From: Chloroflexota bacterium
GTDB taxonomy: Bacteria; Chloroflexota; Anaerolineae; Anaerolineales; Villigracilaceae
Assembly: GCA_021823555.1 (NCBI GenBank)
Contig: JAKANW010000080.1
Coordinates: 1 to 8,763, forward strand
Direction: 5' to 3'
Length of the DNA stretch: 8,763 bases
A model generated the notes under the pieces. The model did not search any database, was not told the DNA's origin, and saw only the letters and a list, made by a program, of their open reading frames with translations. The position numbers and the translations under genes are program-made. The first letter of the stretch is position 1; each line of letters begins with the position of its first letter. Below are positions 1 to 6,603 of the stretch, one piece after another.

Positions 1-951
1 TCGGATTCCAAAATCCGTGCCATTGCGCGCCATCACGGTGACGATCGTGCTTCCCTCGATTCCCTCCGCTGCTTCGAGCATGGCTTTCCCGGCTGGCATA
101 CTCAAATTCAAAAAGAAGTGATCGTTACGGTCAATGAACTCGATCACCTTTGCTAAAACTTCATTATCTTTATTCGTTCGTGCCAGTGCTGGACCAATCG
201 CACGCAAAAATAACGACGTCGCCGCGCGATTGCGGTTGTGGCATTCATCGCCCATGTGCAAAGCCTGAGCGATCAAACTTTTTATATCAATCCCATTTGG
301 CAAAGTTTGCAGAGCGCGGTCAAGAGCCGGATACAAATCGCTCGCCATCCATTTCAGGCGCGCGTACACTTCCGGTCCCATGCCGCCATACCGCAGCACT
401 TTTCCAAGCCCCTCATTCAATGTGCAATAGGCATGATTGCCAAACGTTTTGTTTTCGATGATCCACACCGGCATACTGGGCGAGACCACGCCGGCCATCG
501 GGCCAACGGCATGATGATGGTGGCAGGGCGAAAACTCAATAGCGCCGGATGCTGCCAGTTTCATGGCTTCATCTTCATCCTGCGCCAGCCCCTCGTAGAT
601 CAACGCACCCATCACCGCGCCGCGCGTCGGGCCGCACATGCGTTCCCACTCGATGGGCGGCCCAGCGTGCAGGATCATGTGATCGTGCATGCCAGGGATG
701 ACCTCACGCGCGATTCCCATTCCAACCAAGACGGCTTGACCGCGCTGGATGCGATTTACCACTTCCTGATTCGCCGCGTCCATACTGATTTTTGAGCGGG
801 TCAGCCTCAAACGCGGAATCCCATCTTTGGGAGGCGACCAGTCCAGATCAACCACCTTCACGCCCTGGTCGCTGACGGATTTCGCCATGCCCGCCAGTCC
901 AACGTTTACGACGGTCAAATCTTTGCCAAAGATATCGTTGATTTTTGTCAT
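1..951 (-). CDS. DUF1116 family protein (YlbE/YahG-like), 3' end beyond the window
   Basis: The first 317 codons of a DUF1116 protein are present and run off the left edge; family members are usually somewhat over 400 residues, so roughly the last quarter is missing. The ATG at 951 follows GGAGG (958-962) with 6-base spacing and lies 14 bases after the fdrA stop. I translated this frame by hand and it is open throughout. Family hallmarks are LHAGPPIEWERMCGPTRGA (residues 94-112), a Cys-His4 stretch FSPCHHHHAVGPMAG (140-154) followed by VVSPSMPVW, and GDECHNRNRAAT (234-245). In E. coli the DUF1116 protein YlbE is encoded beside FdrA, and both belong to the oxamate carbamoyltransferase system of allantoin fermentation; the partnership is known, but the role of this copy is inferred. 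The His run could bind a metal or phosphate, which is untested. The protein has no signal peptide or membrane segment and is probably cytoplasmic. The paralogue YahG is the alternative name match. Confidence 0.9.
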   Translation of the reverse strand, partial: MTKINDIFGKDLTVVNVGLAGMAKSVSDQGVKVVDLDWSPPKDGIPRLRLTRSKISMDAANQEVVNRIQRGQAVLVGMGIAREVIPGMHDHMILHAGPPIEWERMCGPTRGAVMGALIYEGLAQDEDEAMKLAASGAIEFSPCHHHHAVGPMAGVVSPSMPVWIIENKTFGNHAYCTLNEGLGKVLRYGGMGPEVYARLKWMASDLYPALDRALQTLPNGIDIKSLIAQALHMGDECHNRNRAATSLFLRAIGPALARTNKDNEVLAKVIEFIDRNDHFFLNLSMPAGKAMLEAAEGIEGSTIVTVMARNGTDFGIR

Positions 952-965
952 TGCGTTCCTCCCCT

Positions 966-2531
966 CTAGCCTGAAACGATCAGAGCCGTGAGGCGGGCCG
1001 CGGCGGAGTTGCTGTCACAAACAATCACCCCCGCGTGTTCCAAAGTGGATGTGGTCTGGCTGAGGCTTTGAGGATCCTCCTCGGTGCCTGTCACGGATGC
1101 AACAAAGAGCAGTTCACGGCCTTCACCGCGCGCCAACTTACGCGCGTCTTCCACGGCTTTGCCCAGTTCCGACGCGGGATCAGGGTGTGCGCCATATCCA
1201 AGCACCACATCCAACATGATGACAGCCACTTCGGGATCGCGCGCTTCTTGCATTAAGCGACGAATGCGAAGATCGTTGTCAATCATGGGATGCGGACGGC
1301 CGACTGTGAATTCTTCTTCGCCTAAATCAACAGTAGAATGCTGATAACTTTTTGTGGAATCAGGCAAGGTTTTTCCTCCGGGCAGCGGCACATTGGAATA
1401 CATCAGGCTGTCCAGCATGTCCTTCCAAATCACCTGTGCCTCGTAACACAGCGTCCCGCCGGAGAACAGTCCGCGCAAATAACATTGATTGGCGTTGAGT
1501 TTGGCTTTGAGACTCTTCGCCTGCTCCGCGAGGCGGGTATTCTCAGTCTTGAGTAACGCCTTGACATCCCCGATTTCAGGCCGAACCTGCCTGGCAGCCA
1601 GCAATGCACATTCGTATAAGGTGCGGGCAGGGGTGACGTTGGGAATCTTCGCCAGCGCGGATTGCGAAGCATCCCCGCCCAGGAAGCAGATCACTGTTGG
1701 TTTAACGGAAGCAGCTACCTGGTCCAGAATGACACGTATCACTTCGTCAGCGGGAGGTTTGCTGATGAGAACAATCACGCGGGTGGCGTCATCCTGTTGA
1801 AGCGCTTTCAAGGCCTCCAGCATCATGATGCCGCCGACCTCTTTTTTGAGATCGCGGCCGCCCGTGCCAATGCCCTGACTGATGCCCACGCCGCGCCGCG
1901 CCAGCAGCGTGCTGACTTCCTGCAAGCCGGTTCCCGCTGCGGAGACAATTCCCACCGGGCCGCGAGGCAGCGCATCTGCAAAGCCGAGAGCAACATTGTT
2001 GAGAATGGTTGTCCCCGCGCCGGGACCCATCAACAGCAGGCCATGTTCGCGGGCATATTGTTTCAGAGCAATCTCGTCCTCGAGCGAAACGTTATCGCTG
2101 AAGAGGAGAACGTGCAAACCATGAGACAAGGCATCCCAAGCCTCACCCGCGGCATAACGACCAGCCACTGAGATGACAGCCACGTTTGCCGCGGGATTTG
2201 ATGATAGTGCTCCGCGAATGGTTCGGGGTCTGAATTCACCTGCTTGAGCAGAGGAGGCTTTCTGCTTCAACAGAACTTCGGCCTTTTGTAACGCCGCGTC
2301 AGCGACAGAGTCGCTCGAGGAAGCGACAGCAATGACCAGGTCGTTGGGAGAGGCGGATTTGGCTTCCTCGGTCAGCAGACCCGCGTCGGCCAGGATGGAT
2401 TTGTTCGCTTCGGTCCCCATCACCACTGCGGCGTCTTTGACTCCCTCCACTTTGGAGAGTTCACGCGCCACCAGCATCAGGCTGACCGAATCGTGATATT
2501 CACTTACCTTAATCAATGTTTTGACCGTCAT
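966..2531 (-). CDS. fdrA: FdrA family protein (succinyl-CoA synthetase-like, carbamoyltransferase-associated)
   Basis: This 521-residue protein is close to the length of E. coli FdrA (about 555). FdrA proteins resemble the CoA-binding and ligase parts of succinyl-CoA synthetase, and in E. coli FdrA is one component of oxamate carbamoyltransferase. Visible hallmarks are the N-terminal YHDSVSLML (12-20) and MGTEANK (38-44), a Rossmann-like central domain with GPGAGTTILNN (about 170-180), GIGTGGRDL (220-228), GRPHPMID (411-418) and DVVLGYGAHPDP (441-452). I see no GHAGA-type phosphohistidine loop of the true synthetase; His414 and His449 lie in motifs that look family-conserved. The ATG at 2531 was chosen because the family N-terminus begins there. 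A further 18 codons upstream are open, but they read into the adjacent inverted repeat and do not look like protein. The Shine-Dalgarno is weak (only GAG next to the ATG), unlike every other start in the operon. The gene lies between the hydroxylase large subunit and DUF1116. Confidence 0.93.
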   Translation of the reverse strand: MTVKTLIKVSEYHDSVSLMLVARELSKVEGVKDAAVVMGTEANKSILADAGLLTEEAKSASPNDLVIAVASSSDSVADAALQKAEVLLKQKASSAQAGEFRPRTIRGALSSNPAANVAVISVAGRYAAGEAWDALSHGLHVLLFSDNVSLEDEIALKQYAREHGLLLMGPGAGTTILNNVALGFADALPRGPVGIVSAAGTGLQEVSTLLARRGVGISQGIGTGGRDLKKEVGGIMMLEALKALQQDDATRVIVLISKPPADEVIRVILDQVAASVKPTVICFLGGDASQSALAKIPNVTPARTLYECALLAARQVRPEIGDVKALLKTENTRLAEQAKSLKAKLNANQCYLRGLFSGGTLCYEAQVIWKDMLDSLMYSNVPLPGGKTLPDSTKSYQHSTVDLGEEEFTVGRPHPMIDNDLRIRRLMQEARDPEVAVIMLDVVLGYGAHPDPASELGKAVEDARKLARGEGRELLFVASVTGTEEDPQSLSQTTSTLEHAGVIVCDSNSAAARLTALIVSG

Positions 2532-2553
2532 CTCATTTACTTTGTTGTTTGCA

Positions 2554-2679
2554 ATGTCATTGCGAGGCGTTTTTTGCCGAAGCAATCTCCCATCGGACGG
2601 GATTTTCTCAATCGCCGGGAGATTGCTTCGCCGCCTGGTCTCGACTGCTTGCGTCTCGACCAGCGGCTCGCAATGACAT
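2554..2679. repeat. 126-base inverted-repeat element (GTCATTGCGAG type) between hydroxylase and fdrA
   Basis: The ends are perfect 13-base inverted repeats: ATGTCATTGCGAG at 2554-2566 and CTCGCAATGACAT at 2667-2679. Inside lies a second perfect pair of 14 bases, CGAAGCAATCTCCC (2578-2591) and GGGAGATTGCTTCG (2617-2630), and a third imperfect pair, CCGCCTGGTC (2631-2640) and GACCAGCGG (2658-2666). The whole folds as a closing stem with two hairpins. It fills nearly all of the 150 bases between the hydroxylase stop and the fdrA start. Repeats with the same core words are, from memory, scattered through many bacterial genomes as non-coding, MITE- or REP-like units. I see no transposase inside and no clear target duplication. 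It could act as an mRNA-stabilising or processing element between two operon segments. Confidence 0.85.
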
Positions 2680-2681
2680 CA

Positions 2682-5033
2682 TTATTTCACAATCCCGGCA
2701 TCCAGCATGGCGAGATAGACTTTTTCTGCCGTGAAGGGTGGGCCGTCAAAACGAATCCCGATCGCGTCATAGATCGCATTCGCGATCGCTGGGATGGTCG
2801 GCACCATCGAATGTTCGCCGATGCCGCGCGCACCCCATGGCCCGTCATCTTGCGCGACTTCCACAATGTAGGCTTGCAGATCTCTCGGAACATCGGAAGA
2901 CGTGGCAATGCGGTAATCCACAAAACTGGAATTTTGAAGGGTGCCATCTTTCAATTGCAGTTTCTCGAACAGCGCCGAGCTCATTCCCTGCACAAAGCCG
3001 CCCTCCATTTGCGACTTCACCAGTTCCGGGTTGATGGCCTTGCCAACGTCAAATGTGGAAACGCCCTTGATGATCTCGATGCGGCCGGTATCCAAATCCA
3101 CTTCCAGTTCAACGGCCTGCGCCCCGGTCGTGTAGTGGACGACCGCGCGTTCGCCCTGACCGGTTTCGGCATCCAGGCCGGTGACATAAGTCGGCATGAA
3201 ATTCCCGCGTCCAACGATCGGGCCGCCCCTCCAACCCTGATCACCGGGTTTGGGCAAACCATAGATCACAAGGTTTTTCAGCGGGATTTCCTTCTCGCTT
3301 TTGTATGAGATCACCACGCCGTTGACGATGTTCAAATCCTCGACGGGTTCCTCCCAGGCTTCGGCCACGATATCCAAAATCTGGCGGCGCGCGTCTTTTG
3401 CGGCATTGACAATCGCATTGCCCATGCTCCACGTCAGGCGGCTGGCGACGGTCTGCCATTCATACGGACTGTAGCGCGTGTCCACCGGAGTTGCGATGCG
3501 CACCGATTCATACGGGACCCCGAGCGCGGCCGCGGCCATTTGAGCAGCCACGGTAAACGTACCTTGTCCGATCTCCTGCCCGCCGACACCGACATTGAGC
3601 GTGCCGTCTTCGGCCAACTCCACCCACGCGCTCGAGCCGGCATTGGGCGGCATGGCCGGGGCCTTCCACATCAACGCAAGTCCCTTGCCGCGTTTTTTGT
3701 TGGGCGCGCTTGGTGGAGACTTCTTGCCCCATCCGATGGCTTCGGCTGTTTTCTCGATGCACTGCAATAAGCCTGTTGCGTGCATCTTGCTGCCGGTGAC
3801 AAGGGTGCTGCCGGTTTTCAAACAATTGAGTTTTCGGAACTCGACCGCGTCCATGCCGATTTGATGCGCCAGTTCGTCAATGCACTGCTCCAACCCCGCG
3901 TGCATCTCTGGCATCCCAAAGCCCCGCATCGGCCCGCCGACAGGATGGTTGGTGTAAACGCAATAACTGTCCGCCTTGATGTTGGGAACTTCATAAGGAC
4001 CGCTGCTGCTGTAGCCGGCGGCTCGCGTAATATTGACCCCATATTCCGTGTAAGCCCCGCCATCCCAATAAAATTTATTTTCCATCGCCAGAAGTTTGCC
4101 CTTTTCATCGCACCCCATCTTGAAATAGGCTACCAATCCCTGGCGCACAAAAGCCGTGAAGAATTCCTCTTCGCGCGTGAGAAGCAGTTTTACCGGATGT
4201 CCCTTCACTTTCGTGGCAATCGCCACCGCCAGGGCTTCCATGCTGACGCCCGCTTTGCTTCCGAAACCGCCTCCCACGAAGGGCGCAATGACACGCATCT
4301 TGCTCTGAGGGATTCCCATGGATTGTGAGATGAGATTGCGCTGGGCAAACGGTGATTGTGAACTACCCCAGAGCGTGATTTCTCCTGTCTCGTCCACTTT
4401 TGCGATAGCGACGTGCGGTTCGATGGGAACGTGCTGGATGTGAGGGATTTTGTATTTGCGCTCGACCACTGCCGCGCACTTTTCCCAAGCGCCCTCCACA
4501 TCGCCTTTGCGGATTTTGAAATGGTTGGAGACATTCGTTCCCGCCTCGGGAAAAATGAAATTTGCCACCACGTATTTGCTCAAATCAGGATGGAGCAACG
4601 GGGCCGCGGCGCTCGCGCCGAACTCCGGATCGAGAATCGGCTCCAAGACCTCATATTCCACTTCGATCAAGTCCAACGCCTGTTCTGCCACCGTTTCACT
4701 GACAGCTGCCACCCCGGCAACGGGGTCGCCAACATAACGGACGCGGTCACGACAAAAGATATATCGGTCCTGCAAATACAATCCGATGTAGCCAGGAAAG
4801 TCATCGCCTGTGACAATGGCTTTTACGCCGGGCAAGGCGCGCGCTTTCGTGACATCAATCCTTTTGATGAGGGCATGAGGGTGTGGGCTGCGCTTGATGC
4901 GCGCATGGAGTAAAGCATTCCCGAATTGAATATCATCGGCGAAGAGGGCAGCACCGGTCACTTTTTCGCGCGCGTCAATGCGCCTCACGTTCTCACCGAC
5001 CGGGCTTGAATTTTGAACTTTAGGTTCGGCCAT
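2682..5033 (-). CDS. Xanthine dehydrogenase family, molybdopterin-binding (large) subunit
   Basis: This 783-residue catalytic subunit of a molybdenum hydroxylase corresponds to XdhA in E. coli naming. It hydroxylates an N-heterocycle next to nitrogen, using water as the oxygen source. It begins with the hammerhead domain (GENVRRIDAREKVTGAALFADD, 13-34). Cofactor and active-site features are Gln226 in GSSQSPFAQRN, the FVGGGFGSK loop (252-260), Arg370 in GGPMRGFGMPE, GGQEIGQGT (484-492) and the catalytic Glu740 in GARGIGEHSM. Thr-Glu at 329-330 appears to align with the purine-contacting Glu of bovine xanthine oxidase. The CO-dehydrogenase AYXCSFR loop is absent. The ATG at 5033 follows AAGGAG (5041-5046) with 7-base spacing. 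No signal peptide is seen, so the enzyme is probably cytoplasmic. It is preceded by its 2Fe-2S and FAD partners. Xanthine is the default substrate, but other purines, uracil or nicotinate-like rings cannot be excluded; the family call is firm and the substrate is not. Confidence 0.93.
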   Translation of the reverse strand: MAEPKVQNSSPVGENVRRIDAREKVTGAALFADDIQFGNALLHARIKRSPHPHALIKRIDVTKARALPGVKAIVTGDDFPGYIGLYLQDRYIFCRDRVRYVGDPVAGVAAVSETVAEQALDLIEVEYEVLEPILDPEFGASAAAPLLHPDLSKYVVANFIFPEAGTNVSNHFKIRKGDVEGAWEKCAAVVERKYKIPHIQHVPIEPHVAIAKVDETGEITLWGSSQSPFAQRNLISQSMGIPQSKMRVIAPFVGGGFGSKAGVSMEALAVAIATKVKGHPVKLLLTREEEFFTAFVRQGLVAYFKMGCDEKGKLLAMENKFYWDGGAYTEYGVNITRAAGYSSSGPYEVPNIKADSYCVYTNHPVGGPMRGFGMPEMHAGLEQCIDELAHQIGMDAVEFRKLNCLKTGSTLVTGSKMHATGLLQCIEKTAEAIGWGKKSPPSAPNKKRGKGLALMWKAPAMPPNAGSSAWVELAEDGTLNVGVGGQEIGQGTFTVAAQMAAAALGVPYESVRIATPVDTRYSPYEWQTVASRLTWSMGNAIVNAAKDARRQILDIVAEAWEEPVEDLNIVNGVVISYKSEKEIPLKNLVIYGLPKPGDQGWRGGPIVGRGNFMPTYVTGLDAETGQGERAVVHYTTGAQAVELEVDLDTGRIEIIKGVSTFDVGKAINPELVKSQMEGGFVQGMSSALFEKLQLKDGTLQNSSFVDYRIATSSDVPRDLQAYIVEVAQDDGPWGARGIGEHSMVPTIPAIANAIYDAIGIRFDGPPFTAEKVYLAMLDAGIVK

Positions 5034-5100
5034 AAGTGATCTCCTTATGGGGATATCAAAGGTTAGAAAAAGCCGGTAGAAACACGCGCCAGGCCAAAGG

Positions 5101-5580
5101 TCAGATTTGAAGCGGTTGCATTTCGGCGGCTTTCTTTACGCTTTCAATGATCCGCACATAGCCGGTGCAGCGACATAAATTCCCGACCAGGGCTTCCCGT
5201 ATCTCATCGTCGCTTGGATTGGGAATCCGATCGAGCAGGGCGCGGGATGAGATCAGGATGCCGGGAATGCAGAATCCGCATTGCACTCCACCAGCTTCAA
5301 TGATCGCTTCCTGGACCGGGTTGAGTTGTTTATCGCCTGCCAGCCCCTCCACGCTGACGATTTTCGCACCATTACATTCGACGGCCAGCACCATACAACT
5401 GTTGACCGGTTCCCCGTTCAGCAACACTGTGCAAGCACCGCATTCACCGGCAGAACAGCCGTTTTTCGTGCCAGTCAATGCCAGGCTTTCGCGCAGCATT
5501 TGCATGAGTGTCATGTTCGATGGCACGACAATTTGTTCTGGTTCATTGTTGATCGTGACGTTTATTTTATGGAACGCCAT
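5101..5580 (-). CDS. Molybdenum hydroxylase 2Fe-2S subunit
   Basis: This 159-residue small subunit (XdhC in E. coli naming, CoxS-like) passes electrons from the molybdenum centre to FAD. It has the two expected clusters. The N-terminal plant-ferredoxin-type domain has Cys42, Cys47, Cys50 and Cys62 (GCSAGECGACTVLLNGEPVNSC). The C-terminal helical domain has Cys101 and Cys104 (CGFC) and Cys136 and Cys138 (CRC). All eight ligands are present and the length is typical, so the protein looks functional. The ATG at 5580 is preceded by GAGGTGAG (5583-5590), which overlaps the FAD-subunit stop; only 8 bases separate the two genes, suggesting translational coupling. The next gene, the large subunit, starts 67 bases after this stop. 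The order FAD, 2Fe-2S, molybdopterin is the CoxMSL-type order, while the E. coli xdh operon has the large subunit first. Confidence 0.96.
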   Translation of the reverse strand: MAFHKINVTINNEPEQIVVPSNMTLMQMLRESLALTGTKNGCSAGECGACTVLLNGEPVNSCMVLAVECNGAKIVSVEGLAGDKQLNPVQEAIIEAGGVQCGFCIPGILISSRALLDRIPNPSDDEIREALVGNLCRCTGYVRIIESVKKAAEMQPLQI

Positions 5581-5588
5581 GTCTCACC

Positions 5589-6482
5589 TCAGCCCAGTTT
5601 TTTCCAAACTTCGGTCAATGCTTTTGCAGATAAATTCCTGACCATCTGTTTGCGATAGCGCGCGCTGCCGCGCACATCGTCAATCGGCGAACAGGCTTCA
5701 TACGCTAATCGCGCGGCTTTATTGATCGCATCTGCTGTAATAGGGTTATTTGCCAGATAGGTTTCCACTTCCGGTGGCATCAGCGGCACGGGGGCGACCG
5801 AGGCGAGCGCGAGGCGGAAGCGATACCCGGATGAGCAGGTTGAATCTTTGTATCCAAATGCTGTCACCCCAACGATGGCTAAATCGCTCAGTTGATTGCG
5901 TCCCAATTTAATATATTTGCCCGCGCAGTCTTTGGGCGGGATAGGGACATGAATCGCGGTGACGATATCGCCGGGATTCAAGATGGTCTTGCCGGGTCCG
6001 AGGAAGAACGTTGATAAAGGTTCGCGGCGAAGTCCGTTCACGCTATGAATGAGTAACTCGCCTCCTAACACCAGACATGCTCCGATGGTATCCCCGGCGG
6101 GAGAGGCGTTGCAGATGTTGCCCACAATCGTCGCACGGGTGCGAAGTTGGTAACTGGCCACCGAGCGGCAAGCCTCTGCCAAAAGTGGATAGTGTGCTTG
6201 GACATCGGGCGAGGCAATCACACGGTTCATGTTGACCGCCGCGCCGATGGTCAGACTTGTCTCAGGGTCAAAGCGCAGATCGTTCGTGCCATCCAGGTTT
6301 TTTACATCAACCAAAAACTGGGGCGTGACAAATCCATCCCGCATGCGGACAAAGATATCCGTTCCGCCGAGAAACGGACGAGCCGTATCTGGATAATGGG
6401 ATAGGAATTCACAGGCTTCGGCCAGGGTCGCTGGCCGTATATATTCAAATTCGGGGAGCGTCGGGTGAGTATTCAATGCCAT
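5589..6482 (-). CDS. Molybdenum hydroxylase FAD-binding subunit
   Basis: This 297-residue FAD subunit (XdhB in E. coli naming, CoxM-like) takes electrons from the 2Fe-2S protein and hands them to NAD or another acceptor. FAD pyrophosphate-binding motifs are FLGGTDIFVRM (37-47) and IVGNICNASPAGD (119-131), and the C-terminal CoxM-type domain follows (from about 190), including LSDLAIVGVTA. Length is normal for the family. A GTG at 6491 would add three residues, but the ATG at 6482 is preferred because GAGGTGA (6488-6494) sits 5 bases before it and would overlap the upstream GTG. It is the first enzyme gene after the transporter; the 121-base gap before it carries a hairpin and a dyad that may regulate it. 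The electron acceptor cannot be read from the sequence. Confidence 0.94.
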   Translation of the reverse strand: MALNTHPTLPEFEYIRPATLAEACEFLSHYPDTARPFLGGTDIFVRMRDGFVTPQFLVDVKNLDGTNDLRFDPETSLTIGAAVNMNRVIASPDVQAHYPLLAEACRSVASYQLRTRATIVGNICNASPAGDTIGACLVLGGELLIHSVNGLRREPLSTFFLGPGKTILNPGDIVTAIHVPIPPKDCAGKYIKLGRNQLSDLAIVGVTAFGYKDSTCSSGYRFRLALASVAPVPLMPPEVETYLANNPITADAINKAARLAYEACSPIDDVRGSARYRKQMVRNLSAKALTEVWKKLG

Positions 6483-6528
6483 GGAAATCACCTCACAAAA
6501 TATGCGCTTTCATTACGACTGGAGCGCG

Positions 6529-6551
6529 GCCGGAATGTTGAACATCCCGGC
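6529..6551. promoter_or_regulatory. 23-base near-perfect dyad upstream of the hydroxylase genes (candidate operator)
   Basis: GCCGGAATGTT and AACATCCCGGC flank a central G at 6540, giving 11-base arms with one mismatch. The one-base centre makes an RNA hairpin less likely than a site for a dimeric repressor or activator. It lies 47 bases upstream of the FAD-subunit start, where an operator for a hydroxylase-specific promoter would be expected. I found no convincing -35/-10 pair around it, and no regulator gene is in the window, so the binding protein is unknown. Confidence 0.4.
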
Positions 6552-6555
6552 GTTG

Positions 6556-6596
6556 AAAATTGTGACTGCCAACCCGCGCAAACAGATCGGCAGTCA
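6556..6596 (-). terminator. Weak terminator or attenuator-like hairpin after the transporter gene
   Basis: Seven bases after the transporter stop, the minus-strand transcript can form a 14-pair stem, TGACTGCCGATCTG against CGGGTTGGCAGTCA, with loop TTTGCG (6563-6596). The outer 8 pairs are perfect and the inner 6 include three G-U pairs. Those G-U pairs would be A-C mismatches on the opposite strand, so the fold favours the direction of gene transcription. A short T run (TTTT, 6556-6559) follows after three bases. The run is too short for a strong terminator; partial termination or mRNA end-protection, giving different transporter and enzyme levels, is plausible. Confidence 0.5.
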
Positions 6597-6603
6597 TTGA
6601 TCG

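Noticed and set aside
238..795. 185-codon plus-strand ORF
   Set aside because: It is antisense to the DUF1116 gene, whose reading frame has clear family motifs over the same bases.
2493..3308. 271-codon plus-strand ORF across the fdrA start, the repeat and the hydroxylase 3' end
   Set aside because: It is antisense to motif-rich genes, crosses the inverted repeat, has no Shine-Dalgarno and resembles no protein family; it is a shadow of the high-GC coding strand.
3780..4328. 182-codon plus-strand ORF
   Set aside because: It is antisense to the molybdopterin subunit, with no family signal or start context.
4413..4913. 166-codon plus-strand ORF
   Set aside because: It is antisense to the hammerhead region of the molybdopterin subunit and has no recognisable domain.
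2682..6482. Aerobic CO dehydrogenase (coxMSL)
   Set aside because: Gene order fits, but the AYXCSFR active-site loop is absent and the residues match purine-type hydroxylases.
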